Counted from the stretch's first letter, positions 1 to 8,846 are shown. The stretch: DNA of 64,000 nt from Desulfosporosinus acididurans (GCF_001029285.1 NZ_LDZY01000002.1:186001-250000), one strand, 5' to 3'. The notes: a model not told the origin generated them from the sequence alone. Numbers and translations are program-made.

Positions 1-349
1 TGTCACCGGGAACTCTGCTGGCTAAAATGGTCTTACATTCTTCATCAAGTTTCTCAGGTGTTACGCCAGCATTAACTGCTTTATGTTTGAGTTCATCTTT
101 TAGTTGTGTGAGATCGACTTTTTGCTTAGATAAGTCAACAACTTTGTATTCAGTGCTGATTTTTGCGTTGGAAATCTGAGTTTGGCTATTCCCTTTTGTA
201 ACGTTAGCAGAGGAAACGACATTGGCGGAGACGGTTTCCGGTATGTTATTGTTGAGAGCATAGGCCATTGTAGAACTGCTTACGATAATGATCGCGGTTG
301 CTGCACCATAGATCCAGACTTTTTTAGCTGGGGGTATAATCTTGAACAT
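1..349 (-). CDS. Exported or membrane-anchored hypothetical protein, partial (5' end only)
   Basis: An open frame runs on the minus strand from an ATG at 347-349 off the window edge, so about 116 N-terminal residues are visible. The start is preceded by a good ribosome site (AAAGGAG, about 8 bases upstream). The N-terminus is MFKIIPPAKKVWIYG followed by a hydrophobic stretch (residues about 12-30), which reads as a signal peptide or membrane anchor. The rest is polar, Asn/Ser/Lys-rich and not recognised as a family. It lies 46 bases downstream of the histidine kinase on the same strand and could be the third gene of that operon. Function unknown. Confidence 0.7.
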   Translation of the reverse strand, partial: MFKIIPPAKKVWIYGAATAIIIVSSSTMAYALNNNIPETVSANVVSSANVTKGNSQTQISNAKISTEYKVVDLSKQKVDLTQLKDELKHKAVNAGVTPEKLDEECKTILASRVPGD

Positions 350-395
350 CTTGTTAACTCCTTTTTTAAATAGTTTGTTCGTAGCTACATACAAA

Positions 396-1850
396 TTATA
401 TCTCAGCGGGAATTAGGGAGTTTTCAGAGGGTTGTAAAGATGTTGTAAAAACAATCTGTATTTTGGTTCCTTTTCCGGGGCTGGAGATGATTCTTAATTC
501 CCCGCCATGCATTTGGGTAACCTCACGGCAAAGGGCTAATCCCAGACCGACGCCGCCGGAGCTGCGGGAACGTGCCTTATCCACGCGATAAAAGGGTTCA
601 CATACTAAAGCAGTCTGTTCTTCGTCCATACCGCAGCCTGAATCTCTGACTTCGAGGATGGGAAAAGAATCAAAATAAGCTGAGAGCTCAATGATCGAAT
701 GTTCCGCGGAAGCTTTTGCAGCATTGTTAACAAGGTTTATTAGCAGCGACTGCAGGAGGACAGAGTCTCCCTTTAGTTTATCTAGAGTGGAATTAAGGAC
801 TAATTTTTGACCTTTCTCCTTTAAGGTCGGTTCTGAGGTTAATTTAACCTGCTTAAGTAATTCCAAAGGGGTGATTTCTTGCAGCTCCAGTTTGCTGTTT
901 CTGATCAGCGCCAGATCCAGTAACTTAAAGGCCAGATTTTTTAAACGGTCAATCTCGCTAATAATATAGTCTGCTGCTTTGAGCCGCTTCGCTTCACTGG
1001 TATGGGCGTTTTGCAGATATTCGGCATAGCCTCGAATTGCTGTCAGCGGAGTTCTCAATTCATGGGCCAGATTATCAATAAGACGCTGTTTATCCTGGGC
1101 ATTTTTATCAAGCTCGTTAATCTTCTCTTGGATGCTTGAAGCCATCTGATTAAAGTTTACGGCTAAATCATGAAATTCATCCTTGCCCGGTATACAAATT
1201 CGTTCATCGTATACTCCGCCGGCAACTTTTTTGGTGGCTTTTTGCATGATTCTTATAGGATGGGTGAGTTTTCTTAAAATCAGCAAGAGTGCCAGGGTCA
1301 GTATAATTTCAACTAAGGTACTGATGGTGATCAAATAGCGGGTGAGCTGGAAGTGGGTATTATAAAGTTCAGACAGGTCACGCACGTAAGTAAGAGTATA
1401 ATCGCTGTAAAGCCCCCCGATGTTTCCGGTGATATACAAGTAATGGATTCCGTTGCTGGGCAGAACTTTAATGGTATAGGTGTTATTGGAGCTCTGGGTT
1501 TGTCCCTCGGTATTGATGTCAGATTTAGCCTGAGAGGGAATATTAGTAAACACGATCTGCTTGGACTTCTTAAGTTCAAAATATACGTTTTGCGGTTTGT
1601 AATAGTCCGCATATGAGCGCATCAAACTTTCTGTTGAGGAAGGCGTTGGCAAAGCCTGGTCACGGTAATATAAACTGTTCATGGTTTCTGAGACACCATT
1701 AAGAATAAGTTGGTATTCCCCTAATGCCCGGTCCGTATCTCGCTTCATGTTGAGGGAGAAGCTATAACTGGAGGTAAGGTATAAACAGATATTGATAGAA
1801 AAGATGAACACTATTAGAATTCCTAAAAAGGCCTTTTGCCAGAACTTCAA
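396..1850 (-). CDS. Membrane sensor histidine kinase (HAMP-HisKA-HATPase)
   Basis: This is a two-component sensor kinase partnered with the response regulator just upstream. The chosen start is TTG at 1848-1850: it has GGAGGTG just upstream and its first bases overlap the regulator stop (TTGA overlap). An ATG frame extends 19 codons further up but has no ribosome site. The 484-residue product has a TM segment near residues 6-30, an extracellular loop of about 135 residues, a second TM near 170-195, HAMP, a HisKA box with HELRTPL (phospho-acceptor His about 263), an N box, the G1 box DSGCGMDEEQ and G2 box GVGLGLAL. The ligand sensed by the extracellular loop is not identifiable. Confidence 0.93.
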   Translation of the reverse strand: MKFWQKAFLGILIVFIFSINICLYLTSSYSFSLNMKRDTDRALGEYQLILNGVSETMNSLYYRDQALPTPSSTESLMRSYADYYKPQNVYFELKKSKQIVFTNIPSQAKSDINTEGQTQSSNNTYTIKVLPSNGIHYLYITGNIGGLYSDYTLTYVRDLSELYNTHFQLTRYLITISTLVEIILTLALLLILRKLTHPIRIMQKATKKVAGGVYDERICIPGKDEFHDLAVNFNQMASSIQEKINELDKNAQDKQRLIDNLAHELRTPLTAIRGYAEYLQNAHTSEAKRLKAADYIISEIDRLKNLAFKLLDLALIRNSKLELQEITPLELLKQVKLTSEPTLKEKGQKLVLNSTLDKLKGDSVLLQSLLINLVNNAAKASAEHSIIELSAYFDSFPILEVRDSGCGMDEEQTALVCEPFYRVDKARSRSSGGVGLGLALCREVTQMHGGELRIISSPGKGTKIQIVFTTSLQPSENSLIPAEI

Positions 1851-2503
1851 GGGTCCACCTCCAGGCGATATCCTAATTTGTAGACGGTCTTTATTCTCTG
1901 TTCCCAATTGAGCTTTTTGCGTAGTTTTTGGATGTGTACATCGACAGTTCGCGTTTCGCCTAAGTAGTCGTAATTCCAGGCCATTTTGAGCAGTTTTTCG
2001 CGGGATAAGGCGATGTTCTTATTTTTAATGAGTATTTCTAATAATTCATATTCGCGAAGAGTGAGTTCGATTTCCCTGTCGTCTACTGTAACGATTCTGC
2101 TTTCTAAATTAACAACCGTCTTATCAAGGGAAAAGGTATTTGTTGAGCGCTGGGTACGGCGGAGAACTGCTTCAATCCGGGCCAACAGCTCAATGGTCTC
2201 AAAAGGTTTAACGATATAATCGTCGGCACCTAATTTAAGTCCTTTAACTCGATCGGCTAGGTTGCCCATGGCAGTGAGAAAAATAACCGGGGTATTTTCG
2301 GAGACATACTCCATCAGGGTGAATCCATCCAGGCCTGGAAGCATGATGTCCATAATAATCAGAGAATAGGTATTTTGCTTCATGTAATTCAGTGCTTCAG
2401 GGCCGTTATAGGCCTGCTGGCTGGTATGTCCAACTAATTCAAGATTCATAGCAATCAGATCACTGATGGATTTTTCATCCTCAATAATAAGAATATGTGC
2501 CAT
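1847..2503 (-). CDS. OmpR/PhoB-family response regulator
   Basis: This 218-residue protein has an N-terminal receiver domain with the acidic pocket IIEDE and the phospho-acceptor Asp at about residue 52 (LIIMDIMLPG), the conserved Lys in DDYIVKPFE, and a C-terminal winged-helix trans_reg_C domain (about 120-218, TLREYELLEIL and RTVDVHIQKLRKKL). It starts with ATG behind GAGGTGG. Its stop overlaps the kinase start by four bases, so the two are translationally coupled. It probably controls envelope or stress genes, but no target can be named from the sequence. Confidence 0.94.
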   Translation of the reverse strand: MAHILIIEDEKSISDLIAMNLELVGHTSQQAYNGPEALNYMKQNTYSLIIMDIMLPGLDGFTLMEYVSENTPVIFLTAMGNLADRVKGLKLGADDYIVKPFETIELLARIEAVLRRTQRSTNTFSLDKTVVNLESRIVTVDDREIELTLREYELLEILIKNKNIALSREKLLKMAWNYDYLGETRTVDVHIQKLRKKLNWEQRIKTVYKLGYRLEVDP

Positions 2504-2598
2504 AAAACCACCTCAACTCATATTGTAGCATGCCCTCAAGGTCAACAATGTAATAGAGTTGTAAATTCGGTAGTTATAAGGTAAGGCGGCTGCGTAAA

Positions 2599-2652
2599 AA
2601 GGAGTGCCCCAAAGCAAATCGAAGACCCGCTTTGCTTTGGGGACACTCCTTT
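2599..2652 (-). terminator. Rho-independent terminator downstream of the DUF1992 gene
   Basis: A long inverted repeat (GGAGTGCCCCAAAGCAAA pairing with TTTGCTTTGGGG-ACACTCC) is followed on the minus strand by TTTTT. It separates the DUF1992 gene from the two-component operon, and could also act weakly on the plus strand. Confidence 0.65.
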
Positions 2653-2790
2653 AATTATTTCATAGCATTAATAAATAACATCATAAATACTATTTGATTA
2701 GGCCTTGCGATTTAAGCCATGCACTTGCTGCATCTTCTCAATAATTGAGCAGCTTGTTTTTGACTTAAGAAATAATCTTGGGCAAAGAGA

Positions 2791-3117
2791 TTATTTCTTC
2801 TGTTTTTTATATTCGCTTATTAGGTTATATTTTAATTGCGTCTCTTGCAGCTTCCTCTGCATAGCAAGCCTTTCTTCTTGATCAGGGCAACTTGACATTT
2901 CTTCCCTTAATGTTTCCATATCCTTTAACAACTGTACTTCTTCAGGAACAAATCCTGCATTTTTTAAAAGCATATATCCGGCGCGAATTCCTGCGGGAAG
3001 ACTTGCCCAGTAGTCGAGGTTGATAGGCTTACCCTGGGAAGGGAGGTTATCAAATTCACCGTTTCTAAGGGCCTCTTGAATCCTGTCTTCTGCAATCTTA
3101 TCGAAAATGTTTGACAT
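2791..3117 (-). CDS. DUF1992 (DnaJC28-like conserved domain) protein
   Basis: This 108-residue cytoplasmic protein matches the DUF1992 family (E. coli YhdN and the conserved domain of eukaryotic DNAJC28). The signature is at the N-terminus: DKIAEDRIQEALRNGEFDNLPSQGKP, then LPAGIRAGYMLLKNAG. The C-terminal half is a charged helix with many Glu, Gln and Lys residues. No J domain is present, which is normal for the bacterial single-domain form. The molecular function of the family is not established. It is monocistronic, with a terminator-like hairpin downstream. Confidence 0.88.
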   Translation of the reverse strand: MSNIFDKIAEDRIQEALRNGEFDNLPSQGKPINLDYWASLPAGIRAGYMLLKNAGFVPEEVQLLKDMETLREEMSSCPDQEERLAMQRKLQETQLKYNLISEYKKQKK

Positions 3118-3414
3118 CGAAGGACAGCTCCTTAATCCAAACTATAGATTTCATAATCTTATTATATAAGGTTTAGAGAGCTTTTTTAACTTAAATTTGC
3201 AATAAAACGGCTAACTTGATGATCTAAGATTTCTCCTGACTGACAAGCCGGAAGAATTGAGAAAACTAATTTTCAAAACGAGCAGAATAGGGGGCCATAA
3301 ATTAACAGAGGATACAACCTAGAGGCATTATTAATGTTGACAACTCATTCTATTGTTATCAAACTATTATCATGTATAACAGGAACATAAGAAATAATAA
3401 GGAGGTCCCAGATA

Positions 3415-4407
3415 ATGTATTTAGATCAACCTTTAGAAAACAGTAAATTAGCCTTAAAAAATAGATTAATAATGCCGCCAATGGCTACTGCGAAATCTGG
3501 AATAGATGGGGGCATCACCCAGGATATTTTGAACTATTATGAGGAAAAAACTAAGGGTGGTTATCTTTCTCTGGTAATCATTGAACATAGTTATGTCACT
3601 CTTGCTGGAAAAGCCAGTAAAAATCAACTTTCCGTCGCTGAGGATTCTCTTATAGACGGACTGAAAAAGCTGTCTAACCTTATCCGTAATAATGGTTCCA
3701 AAACAGTGATGCAAGTTAACCATGCCGGAAGCGCCGCCAGCGAAGAAGTTACTGGTATGAAACCAGTTGGCCCTTCGGCTATAAGTAATCCTTCTAAGGA
3801 AAATGCAGTGATGCCTATATCTTTGGACAAAGAGGGGATTAAAGAAGTTGTTAATGATTTCAAAGAAGCTGCGGTCCGGGTAAAAAAGGCGGGATTTGAT
3901 GGTGTGGAGATTCATTCTGCCCATGGCTACCTCCTCAACCAATTCCTATCCCCCCTGACAAATAAAAGAACCGATGAGTATGGTGGGGATATTACAGGAA
4001 GAATCAAAATTCATCTAGAAATTATCAAGGCGATCCGCGAGGCGGTTGGTGACTTCCCGATTCTTCTGCGTATGGGTGCAACGGATTACAGAGAAGATGG
4101 CCTTACCATTGAAGATAGTCAAAAAGCCGCATCAGCTTTTGCTCAGGCCGGGGTCGACATTTTAGATATCTCGGGGGGAATGTGCCGATATTCCCTTCCA
4201 GGCGTTCAAGAACCCGGATACTTTGCCCCCTATTCTGCAGCTATCAAGGCAGCAGTGTCAATTCCTGTTATTGTTACCGGTGGTATCACTAAAACTGAAG
4301 ACGCTGAAGTGATTCTTAGGGACAAAAAGGCCGATTTGGTTGGTGTTGGCAGGGCTATTTACAAAGATTCTAATTGGGCCCAAAATGCAATGAGAAGTTT
4401 CGAGTGA
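3415..4407 (+). CDS. NADH:flavin oxidoreductase, Old Yellow Enzyme family
   Basis: This is a 330-residue FMN TIM-barrel of the OYE family. Visible motifs are LKNRLIMPPMAT at the N-terminus, the substrate-binding pair in EIHSAHGYLLNQFLSP, the NKRTDEYGG signature, and VTGGIT with VGVGRAIYKD at the phosphate-binding end. It is the short form without the C-terminal 4Fe-4S/FAD/NAD modules of 2,4-dienoyl-CoA reductase. The ATG has a strong AAGGAGGT site. Its TGA stop lies inside the first bases of a dispersed repeat (see 4404-4505). Substrate unknown; such enzymes reduce activated C=C or nitro groups. Confidence 0.92.
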   Translation: MYLDQPLENSKLALKNRLIMPPMATAKSGIDGGITQDILNYYEEKTKGGYLSLVIIEHSYVTLAGKASKNQLSVAEDSLIDGLKKLSNLIRNNGSKTVMQVNHAGSAASEEVTGMKPVGPSAISNPSKENAVMPISLDKEGIKEVVNDFKEAAVRVKKAGFDGVEIHSAHGYLLNQFLSPLTNKRTDEYGGDITGRIKIHLEIIKAIREAVGDFPILLRMGATDYREDGLTIEDSQKAASAFAQAGVDILDISGGMCRYSLPGVQEPGYFAPYSAAIKAAVSIPVIVTGGITKTEDAEVILRDKKADLVGVGRAIYKDSNWAQNAMRSFE

Positions 4408-4505
4408 ACTCGTTCAACTGAAGCCGAACATCGGGGTTTCGGTGACGAAGGTGTCCAGCCCATAACAAATGCTATCGCGCTGAAAGGATGGACTCTTCCC
4501 TCGCG
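4404..4505 (+). repeat. Dispersed right-end/omega-RNA-like repeat, diverged copy A
   Basis: Begins GTGAACTCGTTCAAC, followed by CCGAACATCGGG, a TGTCCAG block and a GGATGGACTCT block, in the same order as the fullest copy at 51042-51220. The TGA of the repeat is the stop codon of the OYE gene. No transposase lies next to it. Confidence 0.6.
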
Positions 4506-4513
4506 TTTAAATT

Positions 4514-4550
4514 AACAGCCAGAGGTTAAATTGCTCTGGCTGTTTTAATT
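4514..4550 (+). terminator. Rho-independent terminator after the OYE gene
   Basis: The perfect 11-bp stem AACAGCCAGAG / CTCTGGCTGTT with a nine-base loop is followed by TTAATTCTT. Confidence 0.75.
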
Positions 4551-4603
4551 CTTAAACTTGTTTGTTAAAAAGGATTAAGATTTAAGATCTAAGGCAAGCT
4601 TTT

Positions 4604-4646
4604 TGTGATAACAATCACAGTCACAAAAGAGTTAAGGGCTTATACT
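4604..4646 (+). promoter_or_regulatory. asrABC promoter with CRP/FNR-family (HcpR-like) operator
   Basis: The operator TGTGAT-AACA-ATCACA (4604-4619) has perfect 6-bp arms of the CRP/FNR/HcpR type. A -10 hexamer TATACT sits at 4641-4646, which puts the transcription start near 4653 and the operator centre near -41.5, the class II activator position. No good -35 box is visible, as expected for an activator-dependent promoter. HcpR-type regulators of this family control nitrite/sulfite stress genes in anaerobes; the exact regulator is inferred. Confidence 0.65.
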
Positions 4647-4684
4647 TAACATTGAAGTAAAAGAAATCAAAGGAAGTGTGAACT

Positions 4685-5695
4685 TTGGGCTATAGGTTTA
4701 CCGCCGCGGCGTTTAATCAGCTTCTTGAGAGTCTAAGGGAAAAGTACCGAGTCTATGCGCCGACTTTATTAAAAGGCAAAGGCAAGTTTTCCGATACCGA
4801 TTTGGTCGGGTATGCTGAAATCTCAAAAATTGAAGACGTTGTCTTTAACCAAAAGTCCTATTTTTCTCCTAAAGAAACCTTTTATCCTGTTACTCAGAGA
4901 CTTTTCTATTTTAATGAAAATGGGTTTAGTGAAGCTGTTGTTGATGAAAAAGGTATGATTGTTTTCTTGCGTGCTTGTGACATACAGGCGGTAGAACGTC
5001 TGGATAAAATAATGTTAGAAAACGGTCTCTCTGCGGATTATTACTATGAGAGACTGAGAAATAAACTAAAGCTGATTGTTATGGATTGTCAGGAGAGCTT
5101 TGACAGTTGTTTTTGCGTTAGTATGGGAACTAATAAGACTGAGAACTACAGTGCATCTGTGCGTTTGGAGAACGGTGTTTATCTAAGCGATGTTCAAGAA
5201 GACATTGAAGGATTGTTTGCCTTCCATGGTGAGACGATTGAGGTGTCTCCTAAGTTTGTTGAGAGTAATAAGCAATCAGTTAAGGTCCCAGAAAATCTGG
5301 TCCTTGAATCGGTGGCTGCAAACCCTATCTGGGAGGAGTATGGTTCACGCTGTATTGCCTGCGGACGCTGTACTGTCGTCTGTCCCAGCTGTAGTTGTTA
5401 TACAATGCAGGATATTTTCTATGACGATAACCCTAAGTGCGGAGAGAGACGTCGGGTTTGGGCCAGCTGCCAGATCGATGGTTTTACAGATATGGCCGGG
5501 GGGCACAGCTTTCGCCGTAATAATGGAGAGCGGATGCGTTTCAAGGTTATGCACAAAATAAAAGACTTTAAACAAAGATTCGGAGTTCATATGTGTGTTG
5601 GATGCGGACGTTGTGACAATGCCTGTCCCGAATACATCTCCTTGGCTCACTGCATCGACCGCCTGGGCAAAGAGGAGGCAGGAAACCGTGGTTAA
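4685..5695 (+). CDS. asrA: Anaerobic sulfite reductase subunit A (electron-transfer Fe-S subunit)
   Basis: This 336-residue Fe-S subunit of the AsrABC complex reduces sulfite to sulfide in the cytoplasm. The C-terminal third holds two cysteine clusters, CIACGRCTVVCPSCSC (about 222-237) and CVGCGRCDNACPEY (about 307-320). The N-terminal two thirds match the AsrA-specific region that is shared with the large hydrogenase beta-subunit-like family. The start is TTG, preceded by AAAGGAAGTG. The 3' end overlaps asrB by eight bases. The upstream CRP/FNR-type site suggests activation by a redox or nitrosative/sulfite-responsive regulator. Confidence 0.95.
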   Translation: MGYRFTAAAFNQLLESLREKYRVYAPTLLKGKGKFSDTDLVGYAEISKIEDVVFNQKSYFSPKETFYPVTQRLFYFNENGFSEAVVDEKGMIVFLRACDIQAVERLDKIMLENGLSADYYYERLRNKLKLIVMDCQESFDSCFCVSMGTNKTENYSASVRLENGVYLSDVQEDIEGLFAFHGETIEVSPKFVESNKQSVKVPENLVLESVAANPIWEEYGSRCIACGRCTVVCPSCSCYTMQDIFYDDNPKCGERRRVWASCQIDGFTDMAGGHSFRRNNGERMRFKVMHKIKDFKQRFGVHMCVGCGRCDNACPEYISLAHCIDRLGKEEAGNRG

Positions 5696-6509
5696 AAACA
5701 GCTATATACCCTTTAAGGCTAAAATTCTCGCTAAATATCAACAGACCGAACTGGATTGGACCTACCGTTTAGAGTGCCAGATACAACCTATTGCCGGTCA
5801 ATTTATGGAAGTCTCCCTTCCCGGAGTCGGGGAATGTCCGATTTCCATCAGTGACTTTGGGGATGGCTATATCGAAATGACCATTCGCAGGGTTGGCCAG
5901 GTGACAGGGGGTATCGATAAGCTAGTTCCGGGAGATTATCTTTTCCTGCGAGGCCCTTATGGGAAAGGGTTTCCTCTGGAGTCCTTTTACAATAAACATT
6001 TGATTATCGCCGCAGGTGGAACAGGACTTGCTCCTGTCAAAAGTGTCATTAATTACTTCTATGCTCGTCCGGAGCTTTTGCAACGGTGCGATATTTTAAC
6101 CGGATTTAAAACCCCTAACGACGTTTTGTTTAAACATGACTTAGATAAATGGGCCCAAACGTTCAGAGTTGAAGTTACCGTTGATAAACTTGATGAGTCT
6201 GGAAACCTCGAAGTAATCGCCAATTCTTGCAGCCGCAGAACAGGTCTTATTACTGCTTTGATTCCGGATGTAGAGATACCCTCCCTGGAAGATGTGCGGG
6301 TTATCATCGTTGGTCCGCCGGTCATGATGAAGTTTACTGCTCAAGAATTCCTGTGCAGAGGCTTAGCCAAAGAGAACATTTGGGTCTCTTTTGAACGTAA
6401 AATGTCTTGCGGCCTTGGCAAATGCGGTCATTGCAAGATTGACGAAACGTATGTATGTTTGGAAGGTCCGGTATTTAATTTTGCTCAAGCGCAAACTCTC
6501 TTGGATTAG
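5688..6509 (+). CDS. asrB: Anaerobic sulfite reductase subunit B (flavin/NAD(P)H subunit)
   Basis: This 273-residue ferredoxin-NADP reductase-like subunit passes electrons from NAD(P)H to AsrA and AsrC. It shows the FAD-binding barrel, the nucleotide loop AAGGTGLAPV (residues about 107-116), and a C-terminal cysteine-rich 2Fe-2S motif (CGLGKCGHC followed by a distal C). GTG at 5688 is chosen because AGGAGG lies 9 bases upstream and the length then matches known AsrB proteins. The open frame extends 31 codons further into asrA without a ribosome site. It overlaps asrA by 8 bases and lies 15 bases before asrC. Confidence 0.95.
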   Translation: MVKNSYIPFKAKILAKYQQTELDWTYRLECQIQPIAGQFMEVSLPGVGECPISISDFGDGYIEMTIRRVGQVTGGIDKLVPGDYLFLRGPYGKGFPLESFYNKHLIIAAGGTGLAPVKSVINYFYARPELLQRCDILTGFKTPNDVLFKHDLDKWAQTFRVEVTVDKLDESGNLEVIANSCSRRTGLITALIPDVEIPSLEDVRVIIVGPPVMMKFTAQEFLCRGLAKENIWVSFERKMSCGLGKCGHCKIDETYVCLEGPVFNFAQAQTLLD

Positions 6510-6524
6510 TTGGAGGGATTTAGG

Positions 6525-7511
6525 ATGACAATTAATACAAAAAAAGTTATGAAAAATGCCTGGCGGATTACGAAAGACAGAAATCTTACCTGTCTGCGTC
6601 TCAGGGTACCCGGAGGTCATTTGCCGGTAAAGCTGCTTCCGCTGGTCCAGGAAATAGCTGAACGCTTCGGCAATGGCGAAGTTCATCTCACGACAAGACA
6701 AGGCTTGGAAATTCCTGCTATTCCTTTTGAGTACATGAAGGAAATTAATGCTCTCCTCGAGCCATTCCTTGAGGAACTGGAAGTTAATATCGGAGTACTC
6801 CTCGAGCAGCCTGCTCAGGGTTATCCTGCGGCTGGGACACGAAATGTAGTAGCTTGTATCGGCAATAAAGTTTGTACTAATGCTGTGTTTGATACGACGG
6901 CTTTAGCTAAGGATATCGAGAAAATTATTTACCCTAATAATCCCCACGTTAAAATTGCAGTCACCGGCTGCCCCAATGACTGCGTAAAAGTTCATATGCA
7001 TGATATCGGCATTATTGGACAGGTTGAACCTCTTTACGATGCCCAGCGCTGCATTAACTGCCAAGCCTGTGTTAAAAATTGTGCCAAGGTTTCTACCGGG
7101 GCTCTTTCCATAGTCAATTATAAAGTGAAACGAGATGCTTCCCGCTGTATAGGCTGCGGCGAGTGTGTTTTGAAATGTCCGACAGGTGCCTGGACTCGGG
7201 GCGGACAATATTATCGAGTTGTGGTTATGGGCAGAACCGGGAAAAAGAATCCTCGTTTAGCTGCTCCATTCCTGGAATGGGCAGAACGAGAAGCAGTCCT
7301 GCGGCTGTGTAATAACCTTTATGATTATATTGATAAGCACATTGACCGTTCTCTTCCTAAAGAACATGTTGGTTATATCCTGGATCGCACAGGCTATCCT
7401 GTCTTTAGAGAGGAGATGCTTAAGGGAGTTGAATTGGGCCCGAAAGCAAAAACAGCCAATTATTTGGATTTCTCAGGATACACCTATGATAAAAAATGTC
7501 TTTTTGACTAA
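6525..7511 (+). CDS. asrC: Anaerobic sulfite reductase subunit C (siroheme catalytic subunit)
   Basis: This 328-residue catalytic subunit has the siroheme/4Fe-4S ligand pattern C-x5-C (ACIGNKVC, about residues 111-118) and C-x3-C (GCPNDC, about 149-154). An inserted two-cluster ferredoxin domain follows (RCINCQACVKNC and RCIGCGECVLKCP). TTRQGLEIPAI is the substrate-side loop typical of nitrite/sulfite reductases. ATG at 6525 sits six bases after GGAGGG and is preferred to an upstream in-frame TTG. It is the last gene of asrABC; the next gene is convergent. Confidence 0.95.
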   Translation: MTINTKKVMKNAWRITKDRNLTCLRLRVPGGHLPVKLLPLVQEIAERFGNGEVHLTTRQGLEIPAIPFEYMKEINALLEPFLEELEVNIGVLLEQPAQGYPAAGTRNVVACIGNKVCTNAVFDTTALAKDIEKIIYPNNPHVKIAVTGCPNDCVKVHMHDIGIIGQVEPLYDAQRCINCQACVKNCAKVSTGALSIVNYKVKRDASRCIGCGECVLKCPTGAWTRGGQYYRVVVMGRTGKKNPRLAAPFLEWAEREAVLRLCNNLYDYIDKHIDRSLPKEHVGYILDRTGYPVFREEMLKGVELGPKAKTANYLDFSGYTYDKKCLFD

Positions 7512-7523
7512 TTTGGTCAATAA

Positions 7524-8648
7524 TTAGTACATTAAATCCTTTACTTTTTCAGCCAAAGTCAGGGAAGAGGTTAAACCGGGCGATTCTATGCCGATGAGGT
7601 TAATTAACCCTTCAAAACCGCGTTCGGCTTCATGACAGACAATGAAATCGCGAACGGGATCACCAGGGGCCTGAATTTTTGGGCGTATGCCGGCCATGTC
7701 AGGCAAGAAATCCTCAGAGTCTAAAAATGGCATATACGTTGTGACGGCATTATAGAACTCCTGCCCATGAGCTTCATCTACATCATAATTCAGGGTTTCG
7801 GTATAGAAAGCATTGGGGCCGAACCTCAGCCGACCATCCAAGGATTTGGTAGCATGTATACCTAAGCCCTTCAGTGCCTTGAGGGGAGGCGGATAAATAA
7901 GATGTGACACCAGTGCGGATTTGGAGCTCGGAACACTAAAATATTCTCCTTTGCAGGGATAGATGCGGTAACCGCTGTTATCAATGTCAATCCCCAGGAA
8001 GGAAGGAATATGATCTGAATTTAAGCCTGCACAGTTGATAAGCCATTGGCAGCGCAGTGTTTCGAGTTGGCCTGCCGGGTTGCGGTAAGTCACCTCATAG
8101 CCCTTATCCATGTGTTCAACACCTTGGACGTTATGCTGATAGGCTATAACGGCTCCTTGTTCAAGAGCTAACCATTCAAGTCTTAACATCAACTGGTGAG
8201 AGTCAACGATCCCGGTAGAAGGAGATAAGACGGCGGCGACCGCGCTAATGTGGGGCTCTAATCGGGCGATCTGATCGTTGTCGATAAGTTCCAGATCATT
8301 AACTCCGTTCTTTTGCCCCTGTTCCAGAAGGGAGTCCAGTACTGGGATTTCCTGTTCACTTCGGGCAATAATTAATTTCCCAATTCGTTGATGAGGAATA
8401 TTCCAAGCCCGGCAGAAGTGATAAAGGCGTTGGTTGCCCTCAACACATAGGTTTGCCTTGAGACTTCCTGATGGATAATAAATACCGGCATGGATGACTT
8501 CGCTGTTGCGGCTGGAGGTTTCCTGCCCAAATTTGCTATGCCGCTCAAGCAGGACCAGAGAACGATCATTGAATTGCTTTGATAGTTCCGCAGCGACGGC
8601 TAAACCGACGACTCCCGCTCCGATAACAACAATATCTACTTGCTCCAT
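7524..8648 (-). CDS. FAD-dependent oxidoreductase, L-2-hydroxyglutarate dehydrogenase-like
   Basis: This 374-residue DAO-fold flavoprotein starts with the Rossmann motif VIGAGVVGLAVAAELS and ends near residue 360 with the second FAD-contact strand (NLIGIESPGLTSSLTLA). The substrate-domain layout (ERHSKFGQETSSRNSEVIHAGIYY, and NCAGLNSD) is typical of the LhgO/L2HGDH branch. No Cys cluster or membrane segment is present. It probably oxidises a 2-hydroxyacid or an amine; the true substrate is not shown. It is convergent with asrC (12-base gap) and stands alone; the ribosome site (GGGACGG) is modest. Confidence 0.85.
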   Translation of the reverse strand: MEQVDIVVIGAGVVGLAVAAELSKQFNDRSLVLLERHSKFGQETSSRNSEVIHAGIYYPSGSLKANLCVEGNQRLYHFCRAWNIPHQRIGKLIIARSEQEIPVLDSLLEQGQKNGVNDLELIDNDQIARLEPHISAVAAVLSPSTGIVDSHQLMLRLEWLALEQGAVIAYQHNVQGVEHMDKGYEVTYRNPAGQLETLRCQWLINCAGLNSDHIPSFLGIDIDNSGYRIYPCKGEYFSVPSSKSALVSHLIYPPPLKALKGLGIHATKSLDGRLRFGPNAFYTETLNYDVDEAHGQEFYNAVTTYMPFLDSEDFLPDMAGIRPKIQAPGDPVRDFIVCHEAERGFEGLINLIGIESPGLTSSLTLAEKVKDLMY

Positions 8649-8780
8649 AGCTACCGTCCCTTTTTGTCAATTGTGAACGTAAATTTTCCAAGGTATTACT
8701 AGTCTTACTCTATAATTATAAGCGTTATGTCTTGGTATTTGTCAACATTTCCAAACTGTGCTTGATCTTTTTTTTAGAGA

Positions 8781-8831
8781 GTGAACTGGGAACCGCCCCC
8801 ACTGGGAGAAGTGGGCGTCTTACAATTGGAT
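8781..8831 (+). repeat. Dispersed right-end-like repeat, copy C (terminal part)
   Basis: GTGAACTGGG is followed by a CCCACTGGGAGAAGTGGG hairpin, a GTCTTACAATTGGAT end and then AT-rich sequence. This matches the last 45 bases of the copy at 51042-51220. It lies in the intergenic stretch 8649-8991, which otherwise contains only the terminator of the paaK operon. Confidence 0.6.
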
Positions 8832-8846
8832 TAAAGTAAAGTAAAA

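Noticed and set aside
1353-1616. Long frames on the strand opposite the histidine kinase
   Set aside because: No ribosome site or recognisable protein; shadows of the kinase gene. The same applies to the antisense frames over nifJ, acs and the MCP gene.
2700-2790. Possible remnant coding sequence on the minus strand after the DUF1992 gene (fragment reading EDAASAWLKSQGLIK)
   Set aside because: Only about 20 codons long, with stops on both sides; too little to call a pseudogene.
3337-3373. TTGACA with TATTAT as promoter of the OYE gene
   Set aside because: The spacing (22 bases) is too long for sigma-A and no better -10 was found.
4604-4619. Similarity of the asr upstream palindrome to a lac operator (GATAACAATCACA-like core)
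   Set aside because: The symmetric TGTGAT/ATCACA arms and the -41.5 placement fit a CRP/FNR-type activator. There is no LacI-type gene or sugar operon nearby.
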